Positions 52,776 through 64,000 of a DNA stretch of 64,000 bases are shown here, one piece after another (the first letter of the stretch is position 1; each line of letters opens with the position of its first letter). The translations under genes were made by a program, and so were the position numbers. The notes under the pieces are model-generated. The model did not search any database. It saw nothing but the letters and a program-made list of their open reading frames with translations, and was not told the DNA's origin. Origin of the DNA: Pseudomonas syringae (GTDB lineage: Bacteria > Pseudomonadota > Gammaproteobacteria > Pseudomonadales > Pseudomonadaceae); contig NZ_JPQU01000023.1 of the NCBI RefSeq assembly GCF_000737245.1, positions 186,001 through 250,000 of the forward strand, in the 5' to 3' direction.

Positions 52776-55079
52776 CTAAAGATTCTCGTACCGATTCATA
52801 TCCAGAACCCCTGCCTCCAGCGGCGTGGTTTCCTGAATGTAGCGATTCAGGTCATGAAAATAGGTCCAGAACAACGGATGGCTGCGCCGCACACCCCAGC
52901 GTTCGATGATTTTTTCAAACTCCACCTGGTGCCGGGCCTGCTGCATCGCGTCCACGAACACCGTCACGTCGCTGGCCGGGACGTTAAAGATGAAGTTGGG
53001 ATAACTGCCAAGCACGCCCGGATAGATCGTCAGGGTATCCAGGCCTGGCTGATAACGGTGGGATTCGCCCAGCAAAAACGCCACGTTGGAATGCGCGCGG
53101 TTACGCAGCATGCTGTAGATCATCCGCTTGCCGGCAGCATCTTCAACGCGCAGCACCGTGTTCTCAGGCAGAAAGTCGATGACCTTCAAGCCTGCCGCCG
53201 GTCGCGAGACCAACCGGCTCAGAGACTGCTCGACGGGAGCAAAACTACTGTCGTTGCGACTCAGTGAACAATAAGCGCCACTGCAGCGATTGATCGGATC
53301 TGGCGCAGCATTCAGCGTTCCCGCCCGTTCGACGAGCTTGAGTGCGAAGTCACGCTTGGGGTCCTTCTCGTCCAGTTTCATACCGCTGGCGGTGTCATCG
53401 TCGATGCGTTGGTAATCCAGCCACATCTTCAGCTTGCCGCCTTTCTGATACCAGTCGCTCAACAGATCGTCGCGCTTGTCTGCCGGCATCAGACGCAAAA
53501 AGTTCACCTCGGCGCCGTTGCGGATCAAGTCGAAATAGAGCCGGGTCTGAACCTGATGGGAGATGTTGCCGTACACATCGAAGTTCACCGCCAATTGGTA
53601 ATACGTGCGTTCCAGCAACGGAAAATCAAACAGCCACAGGGTCTGCGGTGCTTCGCCGATCAAACCCTTGTTGACTGATGCGCTGTCAAAATGACGGAAG
53701 ACTGTCAGCAATGCATTGTCATTGCCGGCCCATAACGTCGCCCAGCCGGGCGGCGGCAGCTCGGCGTAGGCATCACGACGCATGTCCTCGTATTCGTTGC
53801 GCTTGTCCCGATAACTGCGCCACAGGCTCAGCACGCTGCCAACATCGTCGTTCTGCCCTGGCATGGCCAGTAACGGCGTTGCTGCTGCGCGATATTTGCC
53901 ATCGAACACGTAAAGATCATGGGAGGGCTCCTGGAACAGCACCCAGAACTGATCGCGAATCACGTCCGTCGCGATCTGCCCCCGGCATACCGGACCACGG
54001 ATGAACGTGCGCACGAAGTACTCAGCGTTATCCAGCATGAATTGATAGCGCGCCACCGCTGGGATGGCCTGGAAGGTCTCGAATGGATTGGCCTGCCGTC
54101 CCGGCCCATAGCCCGGGAGTGCGTCTACTTGCCATTGGTTGTCGTAGAACAGTTGTTTGACCCGGGCCATTTTTTGCGGCCCCAGACCATAGGTGATATG
54201 GGTCTTGTGCACGATCACGCCTTTGACAGGCATAAGCCGATAATAGAAGTTGCTGCCCGGATCATCGTCGGGTCTGCGGGTCGCGATCAGGTCAATCGGT
54301 TGGTCGCTCGGCGTGCGGGAACGCACCCACTGGAAGAAATGCCCAGGTTCGCCGCCAACAAAATAGATGTGAGCCAGGAACAGATGCTCGTACAACCAGC
54401 GTCCCACCAGCGCCTGGCTGGAACCGGGCCGATTGAGCAGCGCCTCCCACTCGGCAATCTGCGCAGTTTCGCTGACAGAAGTCTGTTGCGCCGCCTCATC
54501 TATTGGGGCGCCAGCCGCAAACCAGCGCTGCAGCGTCTGGTATTGCGCGTCGCTCAAACCCGCCACGGCCAGCGGCATGCCTTCTCTGGGATGTGCCTGG
54601 GCATAGGCATTGAATTCACCCGGTTGCGCGCAGAGATTTTCACGACCGATGCCCAAGGAGATTTCATCGGGGATTTTCGCGTTAGGCGTCAATGGAGCAT
54701 TGCGCCCCAACTCGATCATGCGGCTCATGAGGGCAGCCTGGCTGCCCTGAGCATCCAGTACCGAGTAAAAGCCTTTTTCCGCCCAGGCTCCCGGGCCACT
54801 GGCATCGTAGAACAACCGCGTCGGTGCCTGGGCAACGCTGCGTTCACCATCGTAAACCGGAATTTTACTGGCCCCGCGAGCTACACCCTCTCCGGCCCCC
54901 AGATTCAACTGACAAGGGGCATCGTTGCAGGCGTGACAGGCCACGCACTTTTCCGTGAGGATCGGCTGGATGTCCCGAACGTATGAAATGTTCGGCTGCA
55001 CAGACGGTTCATCCGCCTGGACCTGTGATATGCCACCCACCAACAGCACAACGATGCTTATAAAGAAGCGATACGGCAT
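52776..55079 (-). CDS. cti: Periplasmic cis/trans fatty-acid isomerase
   Basis: Heme enzyme that converts cis-unsaturated membrane fatty acids to trans, stiffening the membrane under solvent or heat stress. The 767-aa precursor has a signal peptide (RFFISIVVLLVGGISQVQA) and the single c-type heme motif CxxCH in EKCVACHACN about 40 residues later. The remaining ~700 residues match the Cti fold with YQTLQRWFAAGAPI near the N-terminus. The ATG at 55079 gives the signal sequence; the upstream TTG does not. It is divergent from metH. Constitutive expression is usual for cti. Confidence 0.95.
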   Translation of the reverse strand: MPYRFFISIVVLLVGGISQVQADEPSVQPNISYVRDIQPILTEKCVACHACNDAPCQLNLGAGEGVARGASKIPVYDGERSVAQAPTRLFYDASGPGAWAEKGFYSVLDAQGSQAALMSRMIELGRNAPLTPNAKIPDEISLGIGRENLCAQPGEFNAYAQAHPREGMPLAVAGLSDAQYQTLQRWFAAGAPIDEAAQQTSVSETAQIAEWEALLNRPGSSQALVGRWLYEHLFLAHIYFVGGEPGHFFQWVRSRTPSDQPIDLIATRRPDDDPGSNFYYRLMPVKGVIVHKTHITYGLGPQKMARVKQLFYDNQWQVDALPGYGPGRQANPFETFQAIPAVARYQFMLDNAEYFVRTFIRGPVCRGQIATDVIRDQFWVLFQEPSHDLYVFDGKYRAAATPLLAMPGQNDDVGSVLSLWRSYRDKRNEYEDMRRDAYAELPPPGWATLWAGNDNALLTVFRHFDSASVNKGLIGEAPQTLWLFDFPLLERTYYQLAVNFDVYGNISHQVQTRLYFDLIRNGAEVNFLRLMPADKRDDLLSDWYQKGGKLKMWLDYQRIDDDTASGMKLDEKDPKRDFALKLVERAGTLNAAPDPINRCSGAYCSLSRNDSSFAPVEQSLSRLVSRPAAGLKVIDFLPENTVLRVEDAAGKRMIYSMLRNRAHSNVAFLLGESHRYQPGLDTLTIYPGVLGSYPNFIFNVPASDVTVFVDAMQQARHQVEFEKIIERWGVRRSHPLFWTYFHDLNRYIQETTPLEAGVLDMNRYENL

Positions 55080-55273
55080 ATCCAGCGTCCAAAGGGTCAC
55101 GTGCAAAGTGACTATTAAGGTAACTATTCATAAGGTGAAAAAGCGCCGTCATTCTACAGGTCAGATCGCCCCTCAACATGAGCGATATTCATAGCAAAGC
55201 GTTATCAACACTAAAAGTGTTCGGGTTTGTTATCATTTCGGCCTTTCTGTATCGACCTTTTCCAGGTAGCCCT

Positions 55274-58981
<3,708 letters not shown>

Positions 58982-59006
58982 CCGGTAGCCCGGAGCTGCA
59001 AGCTGC

Positions 59007-59030
59007 AAGCTGCAAGTCAGATTGCAGCTT
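59007..59030 (+). terminator. Hairpin after metH
   Basis: AAGCTGCAA and TTGCAGCTT form a perfect 9-bp stem with a 6-nt loop 26 bp after the metH stop. It is preceded by two extra AGCTGCA copies. No U-tract, so Rho-independent termination is uncertain. Confidence 0.45.
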
Positions 59031-59088
59031 GATGGTGGTGATTTCACCCCCTTGGGAGGTTCCAGGTTTGTCCGAAAGCCGATGTGAT

Positions 59089-59184
59089 GACGTGGGACCG
59101 GCTTTAGCCGGGAAGGGGCCAGTAGATCCACTCCGTATCTATCGTCTGAAATGCCGCCTTCCCGGCTGAAGCCGGTCCCACGTC
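59089..59184. repeat. REP doublet (REPIN-like), GGCTTTAGCCGGG stem class
   Basis: GACGTGGGACCGGCTTTAGC and GGCTGAAGCCGGTCCCACGTC-like ends are inverse copies around about 50 bp, between convergent metH and an acyl-CoA dehydrogenase gene. Matches the 4811 unit. Confidence 0.85.
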
Positions 59185-59225
59185 GCTAGCCTGCTTTGCG
59201 CTCCCACAGGACCGCATTTCCAATT

Positions 59226-60449
59226 TCACCCCCGCAGCATCTCCTTGGGCACATACTTGCCAATCTCAAACTTGCCAATCGCCGCCCGGTGCACTTCGTC
59301 CGGGCCGTCGGCCAGGCGCAGGGTGCGCTGCATGGCGTACATGTAAGCCAGCGGGAAGTCGTTTGAAACCCCCGCTCCACCGTGAATCTGAATGGCCCGG
59401 TCAATCACCCGCAGTGCCACGTTGGGCGCAACGACCTTGATCTGGGCGATTTCGCTTTTCGCGACTTTGTTGCCCACCGTGTCCATCATGTAGGCCGCCT
59501 TGAGGGTCAGCAGCCGGGCCATGTCGATTTCCATACGCGAGTCGGCAATCTTGTCGACATTCCCACCCAAGCGCGCCAATGGCCGGCCGAATGCCACACG
59601 ACTGACGGCCCGCTTGCACATAAGCTCGAGGGCACGCTCGGCCATTCCGATTGAGCGCATGCAGTGATGAATTCGGCCGGGACCCAGGCGTCCCTGGGCA
59701 ATCTCAAACCCACGCCCTTCACCCAGCAATACGTTTTCGTAAGGCACCCGCACATTTTCAAACAGCACTTCGGCGTGCCCGTGGGGTGCGTCGTCGTAGC
59801 CAAACACCGGGACCGGACGGACGATCTTCACGCCCGGAGTATCGGTGGGCACCAGAATCATCGAATGCTGCTGATGGCGCGGCCCATCGGGATTGCTCAA
59901 GCCCATGAAGATCAGAATCTTGCAGCGCGGGTCGCAGGCCCCGGACGTCCACCATTTGCGGCCGTTAATCACCCACTCATCGCCCTGGCGCTCTGCACGG
60001 GCAGCCATATTGGTGGCATCGGATGACGCCACGTCGGGCTCGGTCATGGCAAACGCCGAGCGTATGTCGCCGCGCAGCAAAGGCTCCAGCCATAACTGTT
60101 TCTGTTCGTCATTGGCATAGCGCACCAGAACTTCCATGTTGCCGGTGTCCGGTGCTGAGCAATTGAAGGGCTCGGGCCCCAACAGCGAACGGCCCATGAT
60201 TTCCGCCAGCGGCGCGTACTCCAGATTGCTCAACCCGGCTCCGAGCTCTGACTCGGGCAGAAACAGGTTCCACAGCCCCTCAGCTTTGGCTTTAGCCTTG
60301 AGCTCTTCCATGATTGCCGTCGGCTGCCATCTGTCGCCCTCCGCCACCTGACGCTCGAACACCTGCTCGGCAGGATAAACGTAGTTGTCCATGAACGCCG
60401 TCACACGTTCGCGCAGTTCTTGAACCTTCGCAGAGTAAGCAAAATCCAT
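59226..60449 (-). CDS. Acyl-CoA dehydrogenase (ACAD10/11-like)
   Basis: A 407-aa flavoprotein dehydrogenase. [18 protein letters not shown] is the FAD/substrate-binding family signature, [16 protein letters not shown] the second, and [19 protein letters not shown] the C-terminal signature. N-terminal [13 protein letters not shown] and the overall length fit the ACAD10/11-like subgroup found in pseudomonads. It probably starts beta-oxidation of an unusual or 4-hydroxy acyl chain, but the substrate is not readable. Divergent from a LysR regulator 171 bp away. Confidence 0.94.
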   Translation of the reverse strand: MDFAYSAKVQELRERVTAFMDNYVYPAEQVFERQVAEGDRWQPTAIMEELKAKAKAEGLWNLFLPESELGAGLSNLEYAPLAEIMGRSLLGPEPFNCSAPDTGNMEVLVRYANDEQKQLWLEPLLRGDIRSAFAMTEPDVASSDATNMAARAERQGDEWVINGRKWWTSGACDPRCKILIFMGLSNPDGPRHQQHSMILVPTDTPGVKIVRPVPVFGYDDAPHGHAEVLFENVRVPYENVLLGEGRGFEIAQGRLGPGRIHHCMRSIGMAERALELMCKRAVSRVAFGRPLARLGGNVDKIADSRMEIDMARLLTLKAAYMMDTVGNKVAKSEIAQIKVVAPNVALRVIDRAIQIHGGAGVSNDFPLAYMYAMQRTLRLADGPDEVHRAAIGKFEIGKYVPKEMLRG

Positions 60450-60620
60450 GTGAGGCTACCTTCTGAATGAGGTTTGTCAGGTCATGGAGGGGATGCTAGG
60501 CCGGCAGGCAACATTTATCTAATCTATTCTCGGCGTGTATAAACATTCATAACCGATATATGATCGACCCACGCTCCGGTATGAGAGCGACAAAACAAGA
60601 ACGGTAAAGAGGGGCATGGC

Positions 60621-61550
60621 ATGAACCTGAGCAAGGTCGATCTCAACCTATTCATTGTCTTCGACGCGATTTATACCGAAGCCAACCTGACCCGCGCAGG
60701 CCAGATCGTGGGCATTACTCAGCCCGCTGTATCCAACGCCCTGGCGCGGCTTCGCGAAACCTTCAACGACCCGCTTTTCGTCCGCACGGCCCAAGGCATG
60801 GTGCCCACCCCCATGGCCCAAAACATCATTGGCCCGGTGCGCAATGCGTTATCACTGTTACGGGTTTCGGTTCAGGAAAGCCGCATCTTTAACCCGTTGC
60901 AGGCCAACAAGAATTATCGGATCAGCATGACCGACCTGACCGAGGCGGTGATTCTGCCGCCGCTATTCCAGCGCCTGAAGCGCCTTGCACCCAACGTCAC
61001 CATCGAAAGTTTTCTTTCCAAACGCCGTGAAACGACCAAGGAGCTGGCCGCCGGACGCCTGGATTTTGCTGTAGATGCGCCGCTCAACACCGACCCGCAG
61101 GTGCGGCACGTCAAACTCATGGAAGACAAATACGTCTGCGCCATGCGCAAGGGCCATCCGCTGGCCACTCGAGAAGCCATCAAGCTCGACGACTACCTGT
61201 CGATGACCCACATCCATATATCCAGCCGTCGCAGCGGTTTGGGTTACGTCGATCTGGCGCTGGGTAAAATGGGCATTCAGCGCAAGATCGCGCTGCGCTC
61301 CCAGCATTACCTGATGGCATCGCAAGTGCTGCAACAGACGGACATGGTCATGACCGTCCCGGAACGCTTCGCCAAGCGCCATGATCTGCGGTACCTCCCC
61401 TTGCCCGTGCAGGATGTGCCGACAGTGGAAACTCATCTTTATTGGCACGAAAGCACCGATCAGGACCCGGCCAATCGCTGGATGCGCGAGCAGATGATTG
61501 AGCTCTGTCAGCAGGTGACGGCCCATGAATCCAAGCTGGAAGTGGCTTGA
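60621..61550 (+). CDS. LysR-family regulator (NodD/NahR-type)
   Basis: A 309-aa LysR regulator with the NodD/NahR-style start MNLSKVDLNLFIVFDAIYTEANLTRAG and winged HTH VGITQPAVSNALARLRETFNDPLFVRT. The effector domain (NYRISMTDLTEAVILPPLF...) is complete and ends after WMREQMIELCQQV. It is divergent from the acyl-CoA dehydrogenase gene and probably regulates it in response to a fatty or aromatic acid. Confidence 0.92.
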   Translation: MNLSKVDLNLFIVFDAIYTEANLTRAGQIVGITQPAVSNALARLRETFNDPLFVRTAQGMVPTPMAQNIIGPVRNALSLLRVSVQESRIFNPLQANKNYRISMTDLTEAVILPPLFQRLKRLAPNVTIESFLSKRRETTKELAAGRLDFAVDAPLNTDPQVRHVKLMEDKYVCAMRKGHPLATREAIKLDDYLSMTHIHISSRRSGLGYVDLALGKMGIQRKIALRSQHYLMASQVLQQTDMVMTVPERFAKRHDLRYLPLPVQDVPTVETHLYWHESTDQDPANRWMREQMIELCQQVTAHESKLEVA

Positions 61551-61594
61551 TTCCTGGCATTTAACCTATTGTTTTAATTCTCAATCGAAACGCT

Positions 61595-61681
61595 GTAGGA
61601 GCTCTCGAACAACGCAAGGCAGCGATGGCGTCTTGTCTAATACACGCCATCGCGGCCTCGCGTTGCTCGTTGCGCTCCTAC
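61595..61681. repeat. Long inverted repeat, REP-like with inner hairpin
   Basis: GTAGGAGC/GCTCCTAC ends enclose GCGATGGCGT (61622-61631) and its exact inverse ACGCCATCGC (61644-61653). The outer arms contain AACAACGCAAGGC opposed by GCGTTGCTCGTTGCG, so it is a distant REP-like class different from the others. Confidence 0.65.
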
Positions 61682-61761
61682 TAGTTTGATGCTTACCGCA
61701 CTTGACGTTTACGTAAAGGACGCCTTAGTTTGAGCCCTTCGCTTATCCGCTGAGCCTGCCC

Positions 61762-62163
61762 ATGAGCACCCAGACCTATAGCATTTCCGATCTCGCTCGC
61801 GAGCTGGACATCACCACTCGCACGATCCGTTTTTACGAAGAGCAAGGCATGTTGAGCCCCGAACGCCGTGGACTTGAGCGTGTTTATTCGGCTAGAGACA
61901 AAGTTACCCTGAAGCTGATCCTGCGCGGCAAACGCATCGGTTTTTCCCTCGCCGAATGCCGCGAGCTGATTGAGCTCTACGAGCCAAGTGGCGGCAACCA
62001 CAAGCAGTTACATACCATGCTGGGCAAAATTGGCGAGCGCAGGGCGCAACTTGAAGAACAGCTGCTGGATATCAGACAGATGCAGATCGAGCTCGACACC
62101 GCAGAAGAGCGCTGCAAGCTTGAGCTCGATAAGAATAATGAAAATCAGCTGGTTACAGACTAA
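61762..62163 (+). CDS. MerR-family regulator (LiuR-like)
   Basis: A 133-aa MerR regulator: winged HTH YSISDLARELDITTRTIRFYEEQGML, second wing RGLERVYSARDKVTLKLIL, then a dimerising helix (HTMLGKIGERRAQLEEQL) and a short effector end with a single cysteine. The dimerisation part matches LiuR, the regulator of leucine/isovalerate catabolism. It sits 30 bp before an HMG-CoA lyase gene, the last step of that pathway, supporting the assignment. The other liu genes are not in the window. Confidence 0.88.
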   Translation: MSTQTYSISDLARELDITTRTIRFYEEQGMLSPERRGLERVYSARDKVTLKLILRGKRIGFSLAECRELIELYEPSGGNHKQLHTMLGKIGERRAQLEEQLLDIRQMQIELDTAEERCKLELDKNNENQLVTD

Positions 62164-62193
62164 TCCTCGAATCTATCGAGGTTGGAGCCTGAT

Positions 62194-63093
62194 ATGCAGT
62201 TCCCCCAGAAAGTACGCCTGGTTGAAGTCGGCCCTCGTGACGGGCTGCAGAACGAAGCGCAATTGATCAGCATCGCCGACAAAGTGCAATTGGTGAACGA
62301 ACTGACCCGCAGCGGGTTGAGGCATATCGAAGTCGGCAGCTTCGTGTCCCCCAAATGGGTGCCGCAAATGGCCGGGTCGTCGGAAGTCTTCGCTCAGATC
62401 CAGCGGGACCAAGGTGTCACCTATGCCGCGTTAACGCCCAATCTGCGTGGTTTCGAAGACGCCCTCGCCGCCGGGGTAAGGGAGGTTGCCGTGTTCGCCG
62501 CAGCCTCGGAGGCATTCTCGCAGCGCAACATCAATTGTTCTATCAGCGAAAGCCTGGCGCGCTTTGCCCCGGTCCTCGAGGCGGCCCGGTTATATGGGAT
62601 CAAAGTGCGGGGATATGTTTCTTGCGTGCTGGGTTGTCCTTATCAGGGTCAGATCGCCCCTGAGCAGGTGGCTTCCGTGTCCCGCGAGCTTGTCGATATG
62701 GGCTGCTACGAGGTTTCCCTGGGCGACACCATTGGCACCGGCACACCAGGCGCGACGCGGACATTGCTGAATGTCGTGGCCGGTCAAATTCCCCGTGGCA
62801 AACTCGCCGGGCACTTTCACGATACCTACGGGCAGGCGCTGGCCAACATCTATGCGAGCCTGCTCGAAGGCATTGAGGTGTTCGACAGCTCGGTCGCAGG
62901 CCTAGGCGGATGCCCCTACGCCAAGGGCGCCAGTGGCAATGTCGCCAGCGAAGACGTGTTGTACATGTTGCAAGGACTCGGGATTGAAACCGGTGTTGAT
63001 CTTGACCGGCTGATCAGTGCGGGGCAGCGAATTTCTTTGCTATTGGGGCGGCCAAATGGCTCGCGGGTGGCGAAGGCGCGATTGAGCCTCTAG
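62194..63093 (+). CDS. mvaB: Hydroxymethylglutaryl-CoA lyase
   Basis: Cleaves HMG-CoA to acetoacetate and acetyl-CoA at the end of leucine degradation. The 299-aa TIM-barrel enzyme opens VRLVEVGPRDGLQNEAQ, has the active-site GHFHDTYGQAL and the family signature GLGGCPYAKGASGN with the catalytic cysteine. ATG at 62194 has TTGGAG 6 bp upstream. A small CCTCGA/TCGAGG dyad lies between the MerR stop and the start. A CrcY-like sRNA follows. Confidence 0.96.
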   Translation: MQFPQKVRLVEVGPRDGLQNEAQLISIADKVQLVNELTRSGLRHIEVGSFVSPKWVPQMAGSSEVFAQIQRDQGVTYAALTPNLRGFEDALAAGVREVAVFAAASEAFSQRNINCSISESLARFAPVLEAARLYGIKVRGYVSCVLGCPYQGQIAPEQVASVSRELVDMGCYEVSLGDTIGTGTPGATRTLLNVVAGQIPRGKLAGHFHDTYGQALANIYASLLEGIEVFDSSVAGLGGCPYAKGASGNVASEDVLYMLQGLGIETGVDLDRLISAGQRISLLLGRPNGSRVAKARLSL

Positions 63094-63124
63094 GGCAATC
63101 GCTGGTGCGACATGTTGTCACAGA

Positions 63125-63166
63125 GTGTTACCCTAGCCCGGCACGCAGAGGAAAAGCGGGTAACAC
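63125..63166. promoter_or_regulatory. Candidate CbrB-binding inverted repeat
   Basis: GTGTTACC (63125-63132) and GGTAACAC (63159-63166) are exact inverse copies about 110-150 bp before the predicted sRNA start. CbrB is known to bind TGTTAC/GTAACA-type repeats upstream of Crc-family sRNA genes. A third partial copy (TGTTGTCAC) lies just upstream. Confidence 0.55.
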
Positions 63167-63248
63167 GGAAACAATTGCTGACGAATGGACATCCTTCGCC
63201 TGACGCCATTTTCCTCCAAGCCCTTGATTTAATGGGCTTTACAAAAAC

Positions 63249-63263
63249 TGGCACGGCTCCTGC
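63249..63263 (+). promoter_or_regulatory. Sigma-54 promoter for the sRNA
   Basis: TGGCACGGCTCCTGC carries the -24 GG and -12 GC dinucleotides at the required 10-bp spacing and matches TGGCACG-N4-YTGC well. Expected transcription start is about 63274. Confidence 0.8.
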
Positions 63264-63273
63264 TATATCTCAG

Positions 63274-63656
63274 GTACAACAAAAACAAAAAAATATGCAG
63301 TAACCCAATAAAAACAACATGTACGGCTCTGACATAACAAGAACAACACGGACAGAGGCGCAGCTAACAGATTTTTTTGGAGTGGATAGCTTTTCGTAGG
63401 ACCTTGAAAGAGGACCTCGCAACCGGGCAGAAAACAATAAAACTACCTTCAGGTAGCTCCCGCACTGGTTGGATCATTGTTGTGAAGCAGTGATGAAAGC
63501 AGCATCAGCGCTCAAAAAAATACGTTTGCTCTTGATCTCGAATGGGGATCGCTCGAAAACAGCGACAAGGGTACGGCCACCAAAAACAACAATAGGCCGC
63601 CCAATAATAAAAAAGAGCATGCAGTAATTTAGAGGGGAGCTCAGGCTCCCCTTTCT
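63274..63656 (+). ncRNA. crcY: CrcY/CrcZ-type catabolite-repression sRNA
   Basis: About 380-nt RNA that would sequester Hfq with Crc and relieve carbon catabolite repression. Six A-rich CA motifs are spread over it: near 63277, 63307, 63336, 63431, 63582 and 63603 (for example AATAAAAACAACA, AACAAGAACAACA). It starts behind a sigma-54 promoter and ends at a strong intrinsic terminator. In P. putida crcY lies directly after the HMG-CoA lyase gene, the same position as here, which is why I choose crcY over crcZ. Confidence 0.85.
63633..63656 (+). terminator. Intrinsic terminator of the sRNA
   Basis: GGGGAGC-TCAG-GCTCCCC, a 7-bp GC stem, followed by TTTCT. Confidence 0.85.
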
Positions 63657-63689
63657 GCTGTCTGGGGTTTGGGAATGGTGTGGTGTCAG

Positions 63690-63990
63690 CCCAATTGTCT
63701 GCGCTGCTTATTTTCGGTTCCGTCCTGGCGGCCGGGTCACTTTTGTTTTGGCAAAAGTAACCAAAACCATTTTCGCTGGCGTCCGGCCCCTGGTTCCCAG
63801 GGGTTCCTTCGCTCCGGCACCGTGGTGCGGGCACGCGCCGAAGGGCCATCCCTGGCCCAGCGGCGCTCGCTCGGCATCCATGCCGAGCGACCCACACCAC
63901 GGCACCTCCACTCAGCCTCCCGACGCTCGTTTCGCGGTGCCTGCTATTTCTGCACATGGCTTTCGAAAGAAAAGCAAAAGCAGATCAAGA
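63690..63990. repeat. Hairpin-rich probable dispersed repeat at the window edge
   Basis: No gene is supported here. The segment holds TTTTGGCAAAAGTAACCAAAA, a sequence familiar from intergenic repeats in Pseudomonas. Three tight perfect hairpins follow: CCCCTGG/CCAGGGG (63787-63803), GGGCCA/TGGCCC (63843-63858) and TCGCTCGGCAT/ATGCCGAGCGA (63867-63890). The minus-strand reading frame over it looks like a by-product. Copy number cannot be tested within the window. Confidence 0.5.
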
Positions 63991-64000
63991 GCTAAAAAGC

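Noticed and set aside
55107-55273. Cobalamin or SAM riboswitch in front of metH
   Set aside because: No B12 box, GCTGCCCCCGCAAC core or SAM-aptamer blocks were found in the leader.
63112-63303. Possible 63-aa protein after mvaB
   Set aside because: It overlaps the CbrB-type dyad, the sigma-54 promoter and the sRNA start, has no ribosome site and a composition unlike neighbouring proteins.
63505-63957. Minus-strand 150-codon frame at the window end
   Set aside because: It crosses the sRNA terminator and the hairpin-rich repeat; translation is typical of repeat-derived spurious proteins.

Overview
The window is almost certainly from a Pseudomonas chromosome of the fluorescens/putida/syringae type. 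The evidence is the high-GC coding sequence, many ~90-bp REP-doublet (REPIN-like) repeats with GTGGGAGC stems, a periplasmic cis/trans fatty-acid isomerase, the glgA-treZ-malQ-treY-glgX trehalose/glycogen operon, the CbtAB/CobE/CobM cobalamin locus, and a CrcY/CrcZ-type small RNA directly after an HMG-CoA lyase gene. The species cannot be fixed from the sequence alone. No rRNA, tRNA, CRISPR array, IS element or prophage was seen.

Layout. 1-4.5 kb: peroxide defence (ahpF cut by the left edge, ahpC), then an orphan tyrosine recombinase divergent from a KfrA-like coiled-coil DNA-binding protein. 4.6-9.1 kb: a repeat cluster, a hybrid sensor kinase, glutathione reductase and galU. 9.5-11.8 kb: small proteins (two lipoproteins, a DUF1883 protein) and alkB. 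12-17.2 kb: a minus-strand operon gnd-zwf-HAD phosphatase-GH15 hydrolase. 19-33.1 kb: a plus-strand run glgA-treZ-malQ-treY-DUF2934-glgX. It continues through overlapping stop/start codons into a four-gene cassette: acyl-CoA dehydrogenase-like, PIG-L deacetylase, NodS-like methyltransferase and GT2 glycosyltransferase. 33-41 kb: a secreted hydrolase, azoreductase with a divergent LysR regulator, UppP, a small P-loop ATPase and an unusual bacterial enhancer-binding protein. 41.1-50.5 kb: the cobalamin locus, two divergent operons (cobW-cobN-chlI-chlD and cbtB-cbtA-cobE-cobM), each headed by its own cobalamin riboswitch. 50.6-59 kb: nfuA, an acyltransferase, cti and the cobalamin-dependent methionine synthase metH. 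59-64 kb: an acyl-CoA dehydrogenase with a divergent LysR regulator, a MerR regulator with HMG-CoA lyase, a CrcY-like sRNA with a sigma-54 promoter, and a hairpin-rich probable dispersed repeat.

How it fits together. The 12-33 kb region looks devoted to alpha-glucan and trehalose metabolism plus sugar-phosphate oxidation, with an undescribed amino-sugar/glycoconjugate-like cassette attached. The cobalamin region makes the corrin cofactor, and a cofactor-dependent enzyme (MetH) lies close by. The sRNA at the right end would sequester Hfq/Crc in catabolite repression.

The most striking observations are: (1) a -1 frameshift signal (A_AAA_AAG, 5-nt spacer, perfect 9-bp stem) at the end of the chelatase small-subunit gene, which would join it to the downstream vWA domain and make both subunits from one start; (2) the four-gene NodS/PIG-L/GT2/ACAD cassette coupled to glgX; (3) back-to-back cobalamin riboswitches sharing a palindromic promoter core; (4) an enhancer-binding protein with GAFEGA in place of GAFTGA.
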